Shown here piece after piece: positions 1 through 5,860 of a stretch of 5,952 nt of DNA. The notes under the pieces are model-generated. The model searched no databases, was not told the origin of the DNA, and saw only the letters and a program-made list of their open reading frames with translations. The DNA lies in NCBI RefSeq assembly GCF_020741395.1, contig NZ_DYZA01000053.1:1-5952 (forward strand). Reading direction: 5' to 3'. Each line of letters starts with the position of its first letter. Position 1 is the first letter of the stretch. Source of the DNA: Mailhella massiliensis (GTDB lineage Bacteria; Desulfobacterota; Desulfovibrionia; Desulfovibrionales; Desulfovibrionaceae). The position numbers were made by a program, and so were the translations under genes.

Positions 1-180
1 CTTTTTTATATACCGGCCTTCCGGCTCATCTCACCGGGGAATGTTCCGGATCTTTTACGCCCCACAGCGCCCCGGGATTCCCTGAAAGAAAGCGCACGGC
101 ATCGCCCCGCCCCTTTGTCCCCTCCCCTCGAAAGGCCGCCGCAATGCGCCAACGATGCCGGAGCAGGCAAAGCAACTACC

Positions 181-258
181 GGAAGTTACCGATATTCTTT
201 TCCGTATGAGTAATCTGTCGGTTCAAATCTGTATCACGACGCACAGAAATAAACTTCC
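181..258 (+). promoter_or_regulatory. Candidate structured leader RNA (three-way junction)
   Basis: Three nested complementary segments fit one three-way junction. P1 is GGAAGTT (181-187) with AACTTCC (252-258), a perfect 7 bp. P2 is ACCGATA (188-194) with TGTCGGT (216-222), 7 bp including one U-G pair, and it abuts P1 with no linker. P3 is TCTGT (228-232) with ACAGA (243-247), 5 bp. Linkers are five nt (223-227) and four nt (248-251); the loops are 21 and 10 nt. The element lies upstream of a terminator-like hairpin at 383-408, which is the order expected of a riboswitch or attenuator, although the 124-nt gap is long. I match it to no known class. Pairings were found by eye, complementary strands fold alike so direction is assumed from the downstream gene, and chance is possible. 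Confidence 0.3.
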
Positions 259-382
259 TATGGAAAAATGTCCCTTTCTTCATGAAAAAAACATGCACCT
301 TTACTTACCTGACCGACTTTTTCCATGAAACGCCCTTTTTCCGTACCATAATCTTTACCTTTTTCTTCCCACTTGCAAAGAG

Positions 383-408
383 AGGCAATGCGCACTTGCC
401 TATTTTTT
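383..408 (+). terminator. Terminator-like hairpin inside the leader (possible attenuator)
   Basis: AGGCAA (383-388) and TTGCCT (396-401) form a perfect 6-bp stem around a seven-base loop TGCGCAC. One A and then six T (403-408) follow, the layout of a Rho-independent terminator on the + strand. It stands 82 bases before the peptidase start with no complete gene upstream in the window. It may end a small RNA or an upstream transcript, or act as an attenuator for the operon. A second AGGCAA at 165-170 could compete for the 3' arm, but six bases is a weak argument. The stem is short, so confidence is moderate. Confidence 0.45.
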
Positions 409-424
409 CCGATACGGATACGAT
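396..424 (+). promoter_or_regulatory. Weak sigma-70-like promoter candidate for the peptidase operon
   Basis: TTGCCT (396-401) and TACGAT (419-424) are 17 bases apart and each matches the -35/-10 consensus at four of six positions. Transcription would start near 431, leaving an untranslated leader of about 60 bases. The -35 box coincides with the 3' arm of the hairpin at 383-408, so the two readings compete. A second TACGAT at 457-462 has no good -35 box. Confidence 0.25.
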
Positions 425-469
425 GACACATCTTTTTTCCGCAACAAAAGAGTGTTTACGATGAAACAT
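419..469 (+). repeat. 13-bp near-perfect direct repeat upstream of the peptidase gene
   Basis: TACGATGACACAT (419-431) and TACGATGAAACAT (457-469) differ at one base and start 38 bases apart. The seven-base piece TGACACA within the first copy recurs at 479-485, just before the ribosome site. Repeats directly before an operon may be binding sites for a regulator, but no regulator gene is in view. Confidence 0.45.
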
Positions 470-490
470 GATGCGCTGTGACACAAGGCC

Positions 491-1636
491 ATGGAATACC
501 TCGACGCTAGAGAAGCGGAGATGTTCCAGCTTCTGAAGAACCTTGTGGAAATGGAGACTCCCTCCGCCGATAAAGCCGCCGTGAGCCGCCTTGCCGCCCA
601 CCTCGACACTTACTGCGACGCCATGGGCATGACCTGCGAAAAAGAGCATTATGCCCACGCCGGGGACGCGCTCTTCGCCCGGACTGCGCCCGGCGCGCAG
701 AAGCCGGTGGCTCTGCTCGCCCACCTCGATACCGTGCACCCCGCCGGGAGCTGGCCCGTGCTTTTCCGGCAGGACGGCGACTTCCTGTACGGCCCCGGCG
801 TGTACGACTGCAAGGGAGGTATCGTCATCGCGCTCTTTGCCGTCAGGGCGCTCATGGCCGGCGGATACAGGAAACGTCAGATCAGGCTCGTCCTCTCCAG
901 CGATGAGGAGACGGCGCACATGCTTTCTGAAGGGCAGGGAGGACAGCTTTTCACCAGGGCATGCGAAGGCTGCGCGGCGGCCTTCAACTGCGAAAGCGGT
1001 TCCCCCTGCAATGAAATCGTCACGGAACGCATGGGAGGAGCCGTCATGCGCATCCACGTCACGGGCATCGCCGCCCATGCCGGGCGCAACCCTGAAAAAG
1101 GCGCCAGCGCCATACGCACGGCCGCGCGTCTTGTGGAACGCATCGAACAGCTTACCGATTTTTCCGGCAACCTTTTCAACTGCGGAAAAATCACAGGCGG
1201 AACGGGGGCCAACGTCATCGCCGATTCCTGCGACATTTCCCTCGGCCTTCGCTACCACAGCAACGCCGGCTATGAAAAGGCCCTCCGCGAGCTGGGCGCG
1301 CTCTGCGAAGAGCTTCCCCTGCCCGGCACCTCAGCAACGCTTTCCCTGCTCGGCCGCTATCCGGCCATGGAGAAAACTCCCGGTACGGACAGGCTCCTTG
1401 CTCTGTACGGCGAAGCTTCGCATCTGCTCGGCCTCGGCCCGGTCACGCCCCTTTCTGTGGGAGGCTGCTCCGACAGCGCCTTCATCACACAGATGGGTAT
1501 CCCCACCCTCTGTTCCCTGGGCATAGCCGGAGCCAACGCCCACACAAAAGAGGAATACGCCCTGCGCTCCTCCATGCTGCCGCAGTGCAGAAAGCTGGTG
1601 ACGACCATCCTCTCCCTGCCGGACGACGGGAAATAG
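491..1636 (+). CDS. M20-family zinc metallopeptidase, carboxypeptidase G2-like
   Basis: A 381-residue cytoplasmic hydrolase (no signal peptide) of the M20/M28-type dizinc family, closest in motif layout to carboxypeptidase G2, which removes C-terminal glutamate from folates and acyl-glutamates. Visible active-site set: HLDTVHPAG with ligand H78 and D80; GPGVYDCKGG with bridging D106; SSDEE with catalytic E139 and ligand E140; E168 in the FNCES segment; H351 in NAHTKEEY. The dimerisation/lid domain runs about 180-290 and carries AAHAGRNPEKG (H196) and GANVI. GGCSDS (324-329) matches the family's GGGTD. All catalytic residues are present, so the enzyme should be active. The ATG at 491 follows a stop at 479-481; its AAGG (485-488) is only two bases away, unusually tight, and M11 at 521 is an alternative start. 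A carrier gene follows after 67 bp without a terminator, so the two are probably co-transcribed. The substrate is unknown: peptide, acyl-amino acid or glutamyl conjugate. Confidence 0.95.
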   Translation: MEYLDAREAEMFQLLKNLVEMETPSADKAAVSRLAAHLDTYCDAMGMTCEKEHYAHAGDALFARTAPGAQKPVALLAHLDTVHPAGSWPVLFRQDGDFLYGPGVYDCKGGIVIALFAVRALMAGGYRKRQIRLVLSSDEETAHMLSEGQGGQLFTRACEGCAAAFNCESGSPCNEIVTERMGGAVMRIHVTGIAAHAGRNPEKGASAIRTAARLVERIEQLTDFSGNLFNCGKITGGTGANVIADSCDISLGLRYHSNAGYEKALRELGALCEELPLPGTSATLSLLGRYPAMEKTPGTDRLLALYGEASHLLGLGPVTPLSVGGCSDSAFITQMGIPTLCSLGIAGANAHTKEEYALRSSMLPQCRKLVTTILSLPDDGK

Positions 1637-1703
1637 CCTCTCCCGCACCCAAGAGAAAAAAACAGCGCTGAACATCCCCAGCAAGTCAGAAAAAAGGCCT
1701 TCC

Positions 1704-3074
1704 ATGAACGCTCCGGTAAAAAGATTCACGTTTCCCAATTCCCTGGTCATCGTTTTTGCCATGATGGTGCTGGCCGCAGTACTGACGCATATCGTCCCGG
1801 CCGGGGTCTACGACCTCATTCCCGGCACGAAACTGCTCGACCCCGCGACATATCACTCCATCGCGCAGCAGGGCGTTTCCCCCTGGGGCCTGGTCGACGC
1901 CGTGTTTGCGGGCATGGTCAAGGCCGGGCCCATCATCGTGTTCACCTTTCTGGTGGGCGGCTATTTTCAGGTGCTCATCGCAAGCAACGCCGTGGACGCC
2001 TTCATCAGTTATCTGGTGCGTGCCTTAGGTTCCCGTTCCTTCCTCATCCTGCCCTCCCTCGCCCTCATCATGAGCATCCTCGGCGCGTCCGGCGTCATGG
2101 CCAACCCAGTGGTGGCCACCATCCCCATAGGCGTCCTCCTCGCCCGCAAGCTCGGGGCGGATAGAGTGACGGGCGTGGCCGTCATGTTCCTGGCCGCCTA
2201 CGGCGGCTACGCCACCAGCCCCGTATGCGCCATGACGGTACAGATAGCCCAGCAGATTTCCGGCCTGCCCATGCTCTCCGGCTTCGGCTTCCGCTGCGCC
2301 GTGTGGCTGGCCTTCTTCCTGCCCACCGTCGCATTCATCGTGCATTACGCCAACAAGGTACGGCAAACTCCTCATGCAGGCGTACCGGAAGACGACGAAG
2401 AACCTCCTGTCACGGAGAGTGCGACCGTCCCCTTCAACGCACGCCATGCCCTGGCGATTCTCGGCCTTGCGGCAGGACTTTGCATCTATGTCTGGGGATC
2501 GCTTACCTGGCACTGGGGCATGAACTACATGGCGGGCATCATGATGCTGGTAGCCATGTTCGGCGCCCTGGTCACGGGCATGGGCATGAACGGCTTTGTT
2601 GCCGGATTCCTGCAGGGGGCGAGGCAGATGACTTTCTCGGCCATGCTCATCGGCCTTGCCACCGGCATTTCCGTAGTGCTGAGCGAAGGGCATATCCTCC
2701 ACTCCATCATCTACGGCATGGCCGTTGCGCTGGACAGTCTGCACGACGCCATGGTCGCCCCGGTCATGTTCCTCTTCAACCTGCTCTTCAATTTCTTCGT
2801 GCCCTCGGGCTCCGGGCAGGCGGCCGTAGTCATGCCCATCATGGCCCCTCTGGCCGACGTGGTGCATGTTACCCGACAGACGGCCGTGCTGGCCTTCCAG
2901 CTCGGCGACGGCCTTTCCAACGTGATCTTCCCCACCAACGGAACCATGATGGCCTGCATCGCTGCGGCGGGCGTCAGCTATAAGGCCTGGGCGGGCCGGG
3001 TGCTGCCCCTGTTCCTGTTCTGGACGGCGCTTGCCGTGATCGTCATGCTTGTCGCCGTGGCTATGGGATTCTGA
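1704..3074 (+). CDS. YfcC-family membrane carrier (C4-dicarboxylate/basic amino acid transporter superfamily)
   Basis: A 456-residue polytopic inner-membrane protein. The N-terminal FTFPNSLVIVF segment followed by a helix ending in THIVPAGVYD is typical of the YfcC/DcuC-related group, annotated variously as C4-dicarboxylate anaerobic carriers or putative basic amino acid antiporters. Other family marks are the first-half re-entrant-like region with GASGVMANPVV (about 129-139), a charged cytoplasmic-type loop (about 215-240, with a DDEE run) splitting the protein in two, PSGSGQ (367-372), and QLGDGLSNVIFPT (399-411). About 10-12 hydrophobic segments are visible, and the length is slightly under E. 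coli YfcC. A good ribosome site, AAAAAGG at 1691-1697, lies six bases before the ATG. It is the second gene after an M20 peptidase and is followed directly by a strong terminator. It probably moves the peptidase's substrate or product; the transported compound cannot be decided from sequence. Confidence 0.92.
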   Translation: MNAPVKRFTFPNSLVIVFAMMVLAAVLTHIVPAGVYDLIPGTKLLDPATYHSIAQQGVSPWGLVDAVFAGMVKAGPIIVFTFLVGGYFQVLIASNAVDAFISYLVRALGSRSFLILPSLALIMSILGASGVMANPVVATIPIGVLLARKLGADRVTGVAVMFLAAYGGYATSPVCAMTVQIAQQISGLPMLSGFGFRCAVWLAFFLPTVAFIVHYANKVRQTPHAGVPEDDEEPPVTESATVPFNARHALAILGLAAGLCIYVWGSLTWHWGMNYMAGIMMLVAMFGALVTGMGMNGFVAGFLQGARQMTFSAMLIGLATGISVVLSEGHILHSIIYGMAVALDSLHDAMVAPVMFLFNLLFNFFVPSGSGQAAVVMPIMAPLADVVHVTRQTAVLAFQLGDGLSNVIFPTNGTMMACIAAAGVSYKAWAGRVLPLFLFWTALAVIVMLVAVAMGF

Positions 3075-3091
3075 TTTCTCCACAAAGCCCG

Positions 3092-3121
3092 AAGCCCCGC
3101 CTTCCATAAGGCGGGGCTTTT
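3092..3121 (+). terminator. Strong Rho-independent terminator of the peptidase-carrier operon
   Basis: AAGCCCCGCCTT (3092-3103) and AAGGCGGGGCTT (3108-3119) form a perfect 12-bp stem around a four-base CCAT loop, with TTTT at 3118-3121. It begins 17 bases after the carrier's stop. AA flanks on the 5' side make it partly bidirectional, but no minus-strand gene ends here. It separates the operon from the downstream exporter gene. Confidence 0.93.
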
Positions 3122-3193
3122 CTGCGCCCGGCCGCACCACGGAAATTGCTCCCTGACCGCCCGCAGGCAGCCTTCCCCGCCCAAATGAGGTCA

Positions 3194-3222
3194 TTGATAA
3201 ATCACGCGGGGAGGGATATGCA
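3194..3222 (+). promoter_or_regulatory. Candidate promoter for the EamA gene
   Basis: TTGATA (3194-3199), five of six to the -35 consensus, is followed after 17 bases by TATGCA (3217-3222), a weak -10 box. It lies between the operon terminator and the EamA start, where a promoter is expected, and would give an untranslated leader of about 70 bases. No operator-like repeat is evident. Confidence 0.35.
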
Positions 3223-3288
3223 TCTTCCCGTTTCCCTTTGCGGGAACGGCCTCCATCCCGGCCGAAAGCAAAGCGGCCTTTTCCGCCC

Positions 3289-3292
3289 GGAG
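3289..3292 (+). promoter_or_regulatory. Ribosome binding site fixing the EamA start
   Basis: GGAG six bases before the ATG at 3299. No comparable site precedes the upstream TTG (3146) or the in-frame ATGs at 3185 and 3218, so translation most likely begins at 3299. Confidence 0.75.
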
Positions 3293-3298
3293 AACGAC

Positions 3299-4228
3299 AT
3301 GACTATCAGACAGGAAAAACTCGTCTATCTTTACCTCTTCCTCACCTTCTTTCTCTGGGGAAGCCTCTATGTGGCAAGCAAATATGTGCTCGACAAGGTG
3401 CCGCCCTTCACGGTCTCCCTTGTACGCTACGCCGTCGCCTTCCTTCTTCTGTTTGCATTCATCCGTATAAAGAAATACCGCCCCATAGAAAAAAAAGATT
3501 ACAAATATATTTTCGTGATCGGCTTCCTGGGCTATTTCGTGGCCCTGGTGCTGCAGCTTCTGGGTACAAAATATTCCAGCGCCTCCTTCGCCTCCCTCAT
3601 AAACTCCCTGAATCCCATCGTCATCATGATTATGGCGGCCCTGCTCCTCAACGAAAAACTCACCTTCCAGAAAATTACCGGCCTTACGCTGGGCCTTGCC
3701 GGGGTCTATGCCGTGCTCGGCGGCGTCCACGGCGGCGACATGAGGGCAGGCATCGCCCTTTCCCTCGTTTCCGTGCTGCTCTGGTCGTTTGTTTCCATCC
3801 TCATCCGCAAGATAAGCCACCGCTACCCCCCGCTGCTCATCACGGCCTGGAGCATGGGCGTGGCGCTTGCGTGCACGCTGCCCGTGTCGGCGGTAGAACT
3901 GGCCCGCAGCCCCGTCGTGTGGGATGGGGGCGTCGTCCTTGCCCTGCTGTACATGGGCGTCATGTGCACCTGTGTGGCCCATCTGCTGTGGAACGAAAGT
4001 CTTTCCCTTGCGGAGGCGGGTACCTGCTCCGCCTTCTATCCCGTACAGCCCCTTTCGGCCACGGCGCTCGGCACCCTGCTTCTGGGCGAATCTGTTTCCC
4101 TGTCGTTCTGGGTGGGCACGGCGCTCATCCTCATGGGCGTGATGCTCTGCCTCATGCACGGCAGACAGAGCGCCGCGCAGCTTCTCCGCCTCCGGCACAT
4201 ACCGCACGGAGCTAAGGAAAAGCGCTGA
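3299..4228 (+). CDS. EamA-domain (DMT superfamily) transporter
   Basis: A 309-residue inner-membrane protein with ten predicted helices arranged as two EamA repeats, the layout of drug/metabolite exporters such as RhaT/YdcZ-type and amino-acid-efflux relatives. Repeat 1 spans about 8-140 and shows the FFLWGS start (17-22), R43 in SLVRYA and the NSLNPIV...LLLNEKLTF block (102-123). Repeat 2 spans about 149-286 and ends with the matching FYPVQPLSA...LLLGESVSL block (247-268). The tail after 286 is basic and soluble. The start at 3299 is chosen because GGAG (3289-3292) sits six bases before it and the first helix begins soon after; the frame also runs upstream to a TTG at 3146, but that extension is hydrophilic and lacks a ribosome site. 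The gene stands alone between two terminators. Substrate unknown; efflux of an amino acid or metabolite is the usual role in the family. Confidence 0.93.
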   Translation: MTIRQEKLVYLYLFLTFFLWGSLYVASKYVLDKVPPFTVSLVRYAVAFLLLFAFIRIKKYRPIEKKDYKYIFVIGFLGYFVALVLQLLGTKYSSASFASLINSLNPIVIMIMAALLLNEKLTFQKITGLTLGLAGVYAVLGGVHGGDMRAGIALSLVSVLLWSFVSILIRKISHRYPPLLITAWSMGVALACTLPVSAVELARSPVVWDGGVVLALLYMGVMCTCVAHLLWNESLSLAEAGTCSAFYPVQPLSATALGTLLLGESVSLSFWVGTALILMGVMLCLMHGRQSAAQLLRLRHIPHGAKEKR

Positions 4229-4321
4229 AAAAGGGAGCTGCGGGCCGAAATCCCCTGAAGGAGACGCAGTCCGCACTTCCCGGGGAAGCGGTATTCCCCC
4301 TTGCGGGGCACGCCCGCAGTC

Positions 4322-4353
4322 GGGGCGGGGGAGCAGAGGATTCCGCCTTTTTT
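4322..4353 (+). terminator. Probable Rho-independent terminator of the EamA gene
   Basis: GGCGGGG (4324-4330) pairs with TTCCGCC (4341-4347), five G-C pairs plus two G-U, around a ten-base loop, and TTTTTT (4348-4353) then CTTTT follow. It sits about 95 bases after the EamA stop. A competing fold exists just upstream: TGCGGG (4302-4307) with CCCGCA (4313-4318), enclosed by TCCCCC (4295-4300) with GGGGGA (4327-4332). Confidence 0.55.
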
Positions 4354-4930
4354 CTTTTCGCCGGGCTCTCTCTTCCAGAGGCCGGAACATTCCTCCCTGC
4401 CAGGCGGCAGCCTTTCCGCGCAACGTGCTCTGCGGCAGCATGGCCGGCAGTTCCTTGATGCGCCTGTACGCTTTTTGCCAGACGTGCTCCGACAGGCGCG
4501 CGACCTCCGCAACTCTGCCACAGGAAGCCCGTGCATGGGCTTCCGCCGCATGGGATACTGGCTTTCCGATGTTATCCCGTCCGGATGATGCCCGATGCTC
4601 CCGGATATCTTTGCCGTATTCCTGCCTGCCACATCGACATGGTCGGCCTGTTCAGCCCCTGTAAAAATGTTGCCTATCGCACTGAAAGCCGCCGAATTGA
4701 ACATATCAGGCCGGTGAGCCTCTTATGTCAACGCTTCAAGCCCGCCATGTACGCTGACGCACAGCCGAAAAGAAAACATGGCAAGCAAATACTATGTACC
4801 TGTGTACGGAACAGTCCACATTCAGAAGCCGACGACATGCCGGTATGAACGAAAAGCAGCTGCCTGTTCCCGGTGGAGCATCAACGCCGAGAAAAAAGAA
4901 AAAATTCTGAAACAGAAGTTGCCTCGGCTT
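4354..4930. other. Gene-poor stretch between the exporter and the small membrane protein
   Basis: I find no gene here with a start, a ribosome site and recognisable content. On the minus strand a frame with no ATG before 4441 is open from 4651 leftward, and its 4620-4370 part has coding-like composition (basic/acidic alternation, G/C third positions), which may be a degraded gene. The + strand frames at 4301-4588 and 4425-4664 look like its shadows. A + strand frame from 4778 to 5011 encodes a lysine-rich 77-residue string with no ribosome site, and its end overlaps the minus-strand membrane protein. Base composition shifts from GC-rich to AT-richer near 4650-4780. Confidence 0.6.
4886..4928 (-). 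terminator. Weak terminator candidate downstream of the small membrane protein
   Basis: On the minus strand TTCTG (4917-4913), loop TTT, and CAGAA (4909-4905) are followed by six T (complement of 4904-4899). An outer pair, GCCGAG (4886-4891) with CTCGGC (4923-4928), encloses it. It starts a few bases after the stop codon of the 4931-5299 gene, where a terminator is expected. The inner stem is only 5 bp and A/T-rich. Confidence 0.35.
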
Positions 4931-5299
4931 TTATTCCCAAAATCCGAAATGAAACATCAAAAAAGCTTCAAGGCAACACATACTGAGAATCGCCAGCCAT
5001 ATAAACAGTAATCGTCTACCCGTCTTTCTGTAATGAAATCTTGCAAAAATTTCATTCCGGCGCTTTTTAGTATATCGGAAGCGACAATAGAAAAAAGGAA
5101 AAAGGAGCAACACCGGCAGAGCAATCGCGTAGAATATCCACTCAAGTGCAAACAGGTGGATACATGTCAGCAACGGAAAAAAAATATCCAGATACCAGCA
5201 CCACATAATCAGTGCTTCACCATCGCCGGGCGTTTTTTCCTTCCTGTGAAAGGACTCACCAATAAACCAGATATAATCAATATATGTTAATATGCTCAT
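4931..5299 (-). CDS. Small three-helix membrane protein of unknown function
   Basis: A 122-residue protein that I do not recognise as a named family. It has a short amphipathic start, a polar segment (18-28, with HRKEKTPGDGE), then hydrophobic helices at about 30-50 and 52-72. A strongly basic linker follows (73-96; TKKRRNE and HYRKTGRR), and a third helix (97-120) ends in FHFGFWE at the C terminus. It is rich in F, W, Y and C. The helix-basic-helix pattern is hard to obtain from a non-coding frame and supports a real gene. The ATG at 5299 follows an in-frame stop closely, but no clear ribosome site precedes it; ATG at residue 32 would remove part of the first helix. The DNA is visibly AT-richer than the three + strand genes, hinting at foreign origin. 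A terminator-like hairpin follows its stop. It stands alone with no partner gene. Confidence 0.6.
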   Translation of the reverse strand: MSILTYIDYIWFIGESFHRKEKTPGDGEALIMWCWYLDIFFPLLTCIHLFALEWIFYAIALPVLLLFPFFYCRFRYTKKRRNEIFARFHYRKTGRRLLFIWLAILSMCCLEAFLMFHFGFWE

Positions 5300-5820
5300 A
5301 ATGATTACCGATTACTTATTCATCAAAAATACTTTTCATCGTTCATTATGATGTGCTTTTCACTATATTTTTCATTAAATACACTCCGTGTTAATAACAG
5401 CATTTCTCTTGATGCCCCTTCCGCAAGATCTCCAAGCCTTTACCTGAGGAGGCGGCCCGGCTGTCTGAACATCATGGGGAGGCTTCCGATGATGCGCATT
5501 TTCTTTGCCTGAACCCCATGAACATCGCTGATGAAAAAAACAGGTGAACTTCTTCGACAATCCGGAGCTTCCCAAGACCTGCGGGGAACAAAACTCATTC
5601 TGGCCACCATTTTTTTCTTGTCCTGTCGAAAGCAGCTCTTTCTCCCCCCTGGGGTATCTCCGTTTTCCTTTGGTTTTGAAGTAGTTTCGTACCGCAGAAC
5701 GCAGGAAACACCCGTCATCTTCCTATGATCTCTGATGGAGACTTTTCCCTTCTACAGCAGCGAAGGGCAGACATACCAGCACCCGGCTTTTTTGATCCGT
5801 CGCATCATTTACTTGTCATG
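5300..5820. other. Stretch with no recognisable gene
   Basis: The first 100 bases (5300-5400) are AT-rich and should hold the promoter of the minus-strand membrane protein; TTAACA (minus, 5394-5389) is a possible -35 box, but the nearest TATAGT is 21 bases away, too far. From 5400 to 5820 several frames of 60-90 codons exist on both strands (for example minus 5718-5440 and plus 5531-5728), but none has a domain, helix pattern or ribosome site I trust. A + frame without a start (about 5418-5549), ending in NPMNIADEKNR, has coding-like composition and could be a remnant. No tRNA, repeat array or mobile-element end is visible. Confidence 0.55.
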
Positions 5821-5860
5821 AAAAAGCGCCGCATACCGGAAACCGGCAGGCGGCGTTTTT
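5821..5860. terminator. Strong bidirectional terminator
   Basis: CGCCGC (5827-5832) pairs with GCGGCG (5850-5855), and inside it CCGG (5836-5839) pairs with CCGG (5843-5846) around AAA, with a three-by-three internal loop. AAAAA (5821-5825) and TTTTT (5856-5860) flank it, so both strands gain a T run. No solid gene ends here on the + strand. On the minus strand all three frames entering from the right edge stop at 5927-5929, 5868-5870 or 5860-5862, so it probably closes a minus-strand gene whose body lies outside the window. Confidence 0.85.

Larger units (their letters stand above)
1..490. other. Long non-coding leader region before the peptidase gene
   Basis: No convincing protein gene lies here. 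The frame open from the left edge to 210 encodes a proline- and serine-rich string with no recognisable features. The window opens with a run of six T (2-7) that could be the tail of a terminator whose hairpin lies outside. From about 190 onward the + strand is pyrimidine-rich, with TTTTCC or TTTTTCC tracts near 199, 326, 339, 404 and 433. Structured elements inside (181-258, 383-408, 419-469) are listed separately. A leader this long before a metabolic operon is a reasonable place for RNA-based control, but that is inference. Confidence 0.6.

Noticed and set aside
217..258. tRNA-like sequence: GGTTCAAATC (220-229) resembles a T-loop, and a 7-bp acceptor-like pair spans 181-258
   Set aside because: The T-stem around TTCAAAT does not pair fully, no T-arm lies next to the 3' acceptor-like strand, there is no anticodon arm and no CCA end. 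Neither a tRNA nor a clear att site.
141..393. Nine-base direct repeat GCAATGCGC at 141-149 and 385-393
   Set aside because: A shared 9-mer within about 400 bases is near chance expectation, and the two contexts do not otherwise match.
2025..3194. Minus-strand 389-codon open frame antisense to the carrier
   Set aside because: It is H/G/D-rich shadow sequence opposite a clear YfcC-type membrane protein.
3191..4441. Minus-strand 416-codon open frame antisense to the EamA gene
   Set aside because: Its part under the exporter is a low-complexity shadow of GC-rich codons; the exporter on the + strand has clear family motifs. Only its upstream part (4651-4370) is kept as a possible remnant.
4778..5011. 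+ strand 77-codon frame, lysine-rich, starting MASKYYVPVYGT
   Set aside because: No ribosome site, no recognisable domain, and its 3' part is antisense to the better-supported membrane protein and its terminator.
5440..5718. Minus-strand 92-codon frame
   Set aside because: The AGGA motif is only two bases from the ATG, the composition is irregular (R/K/S/P-rich) and there is no domain or membrane pattern.
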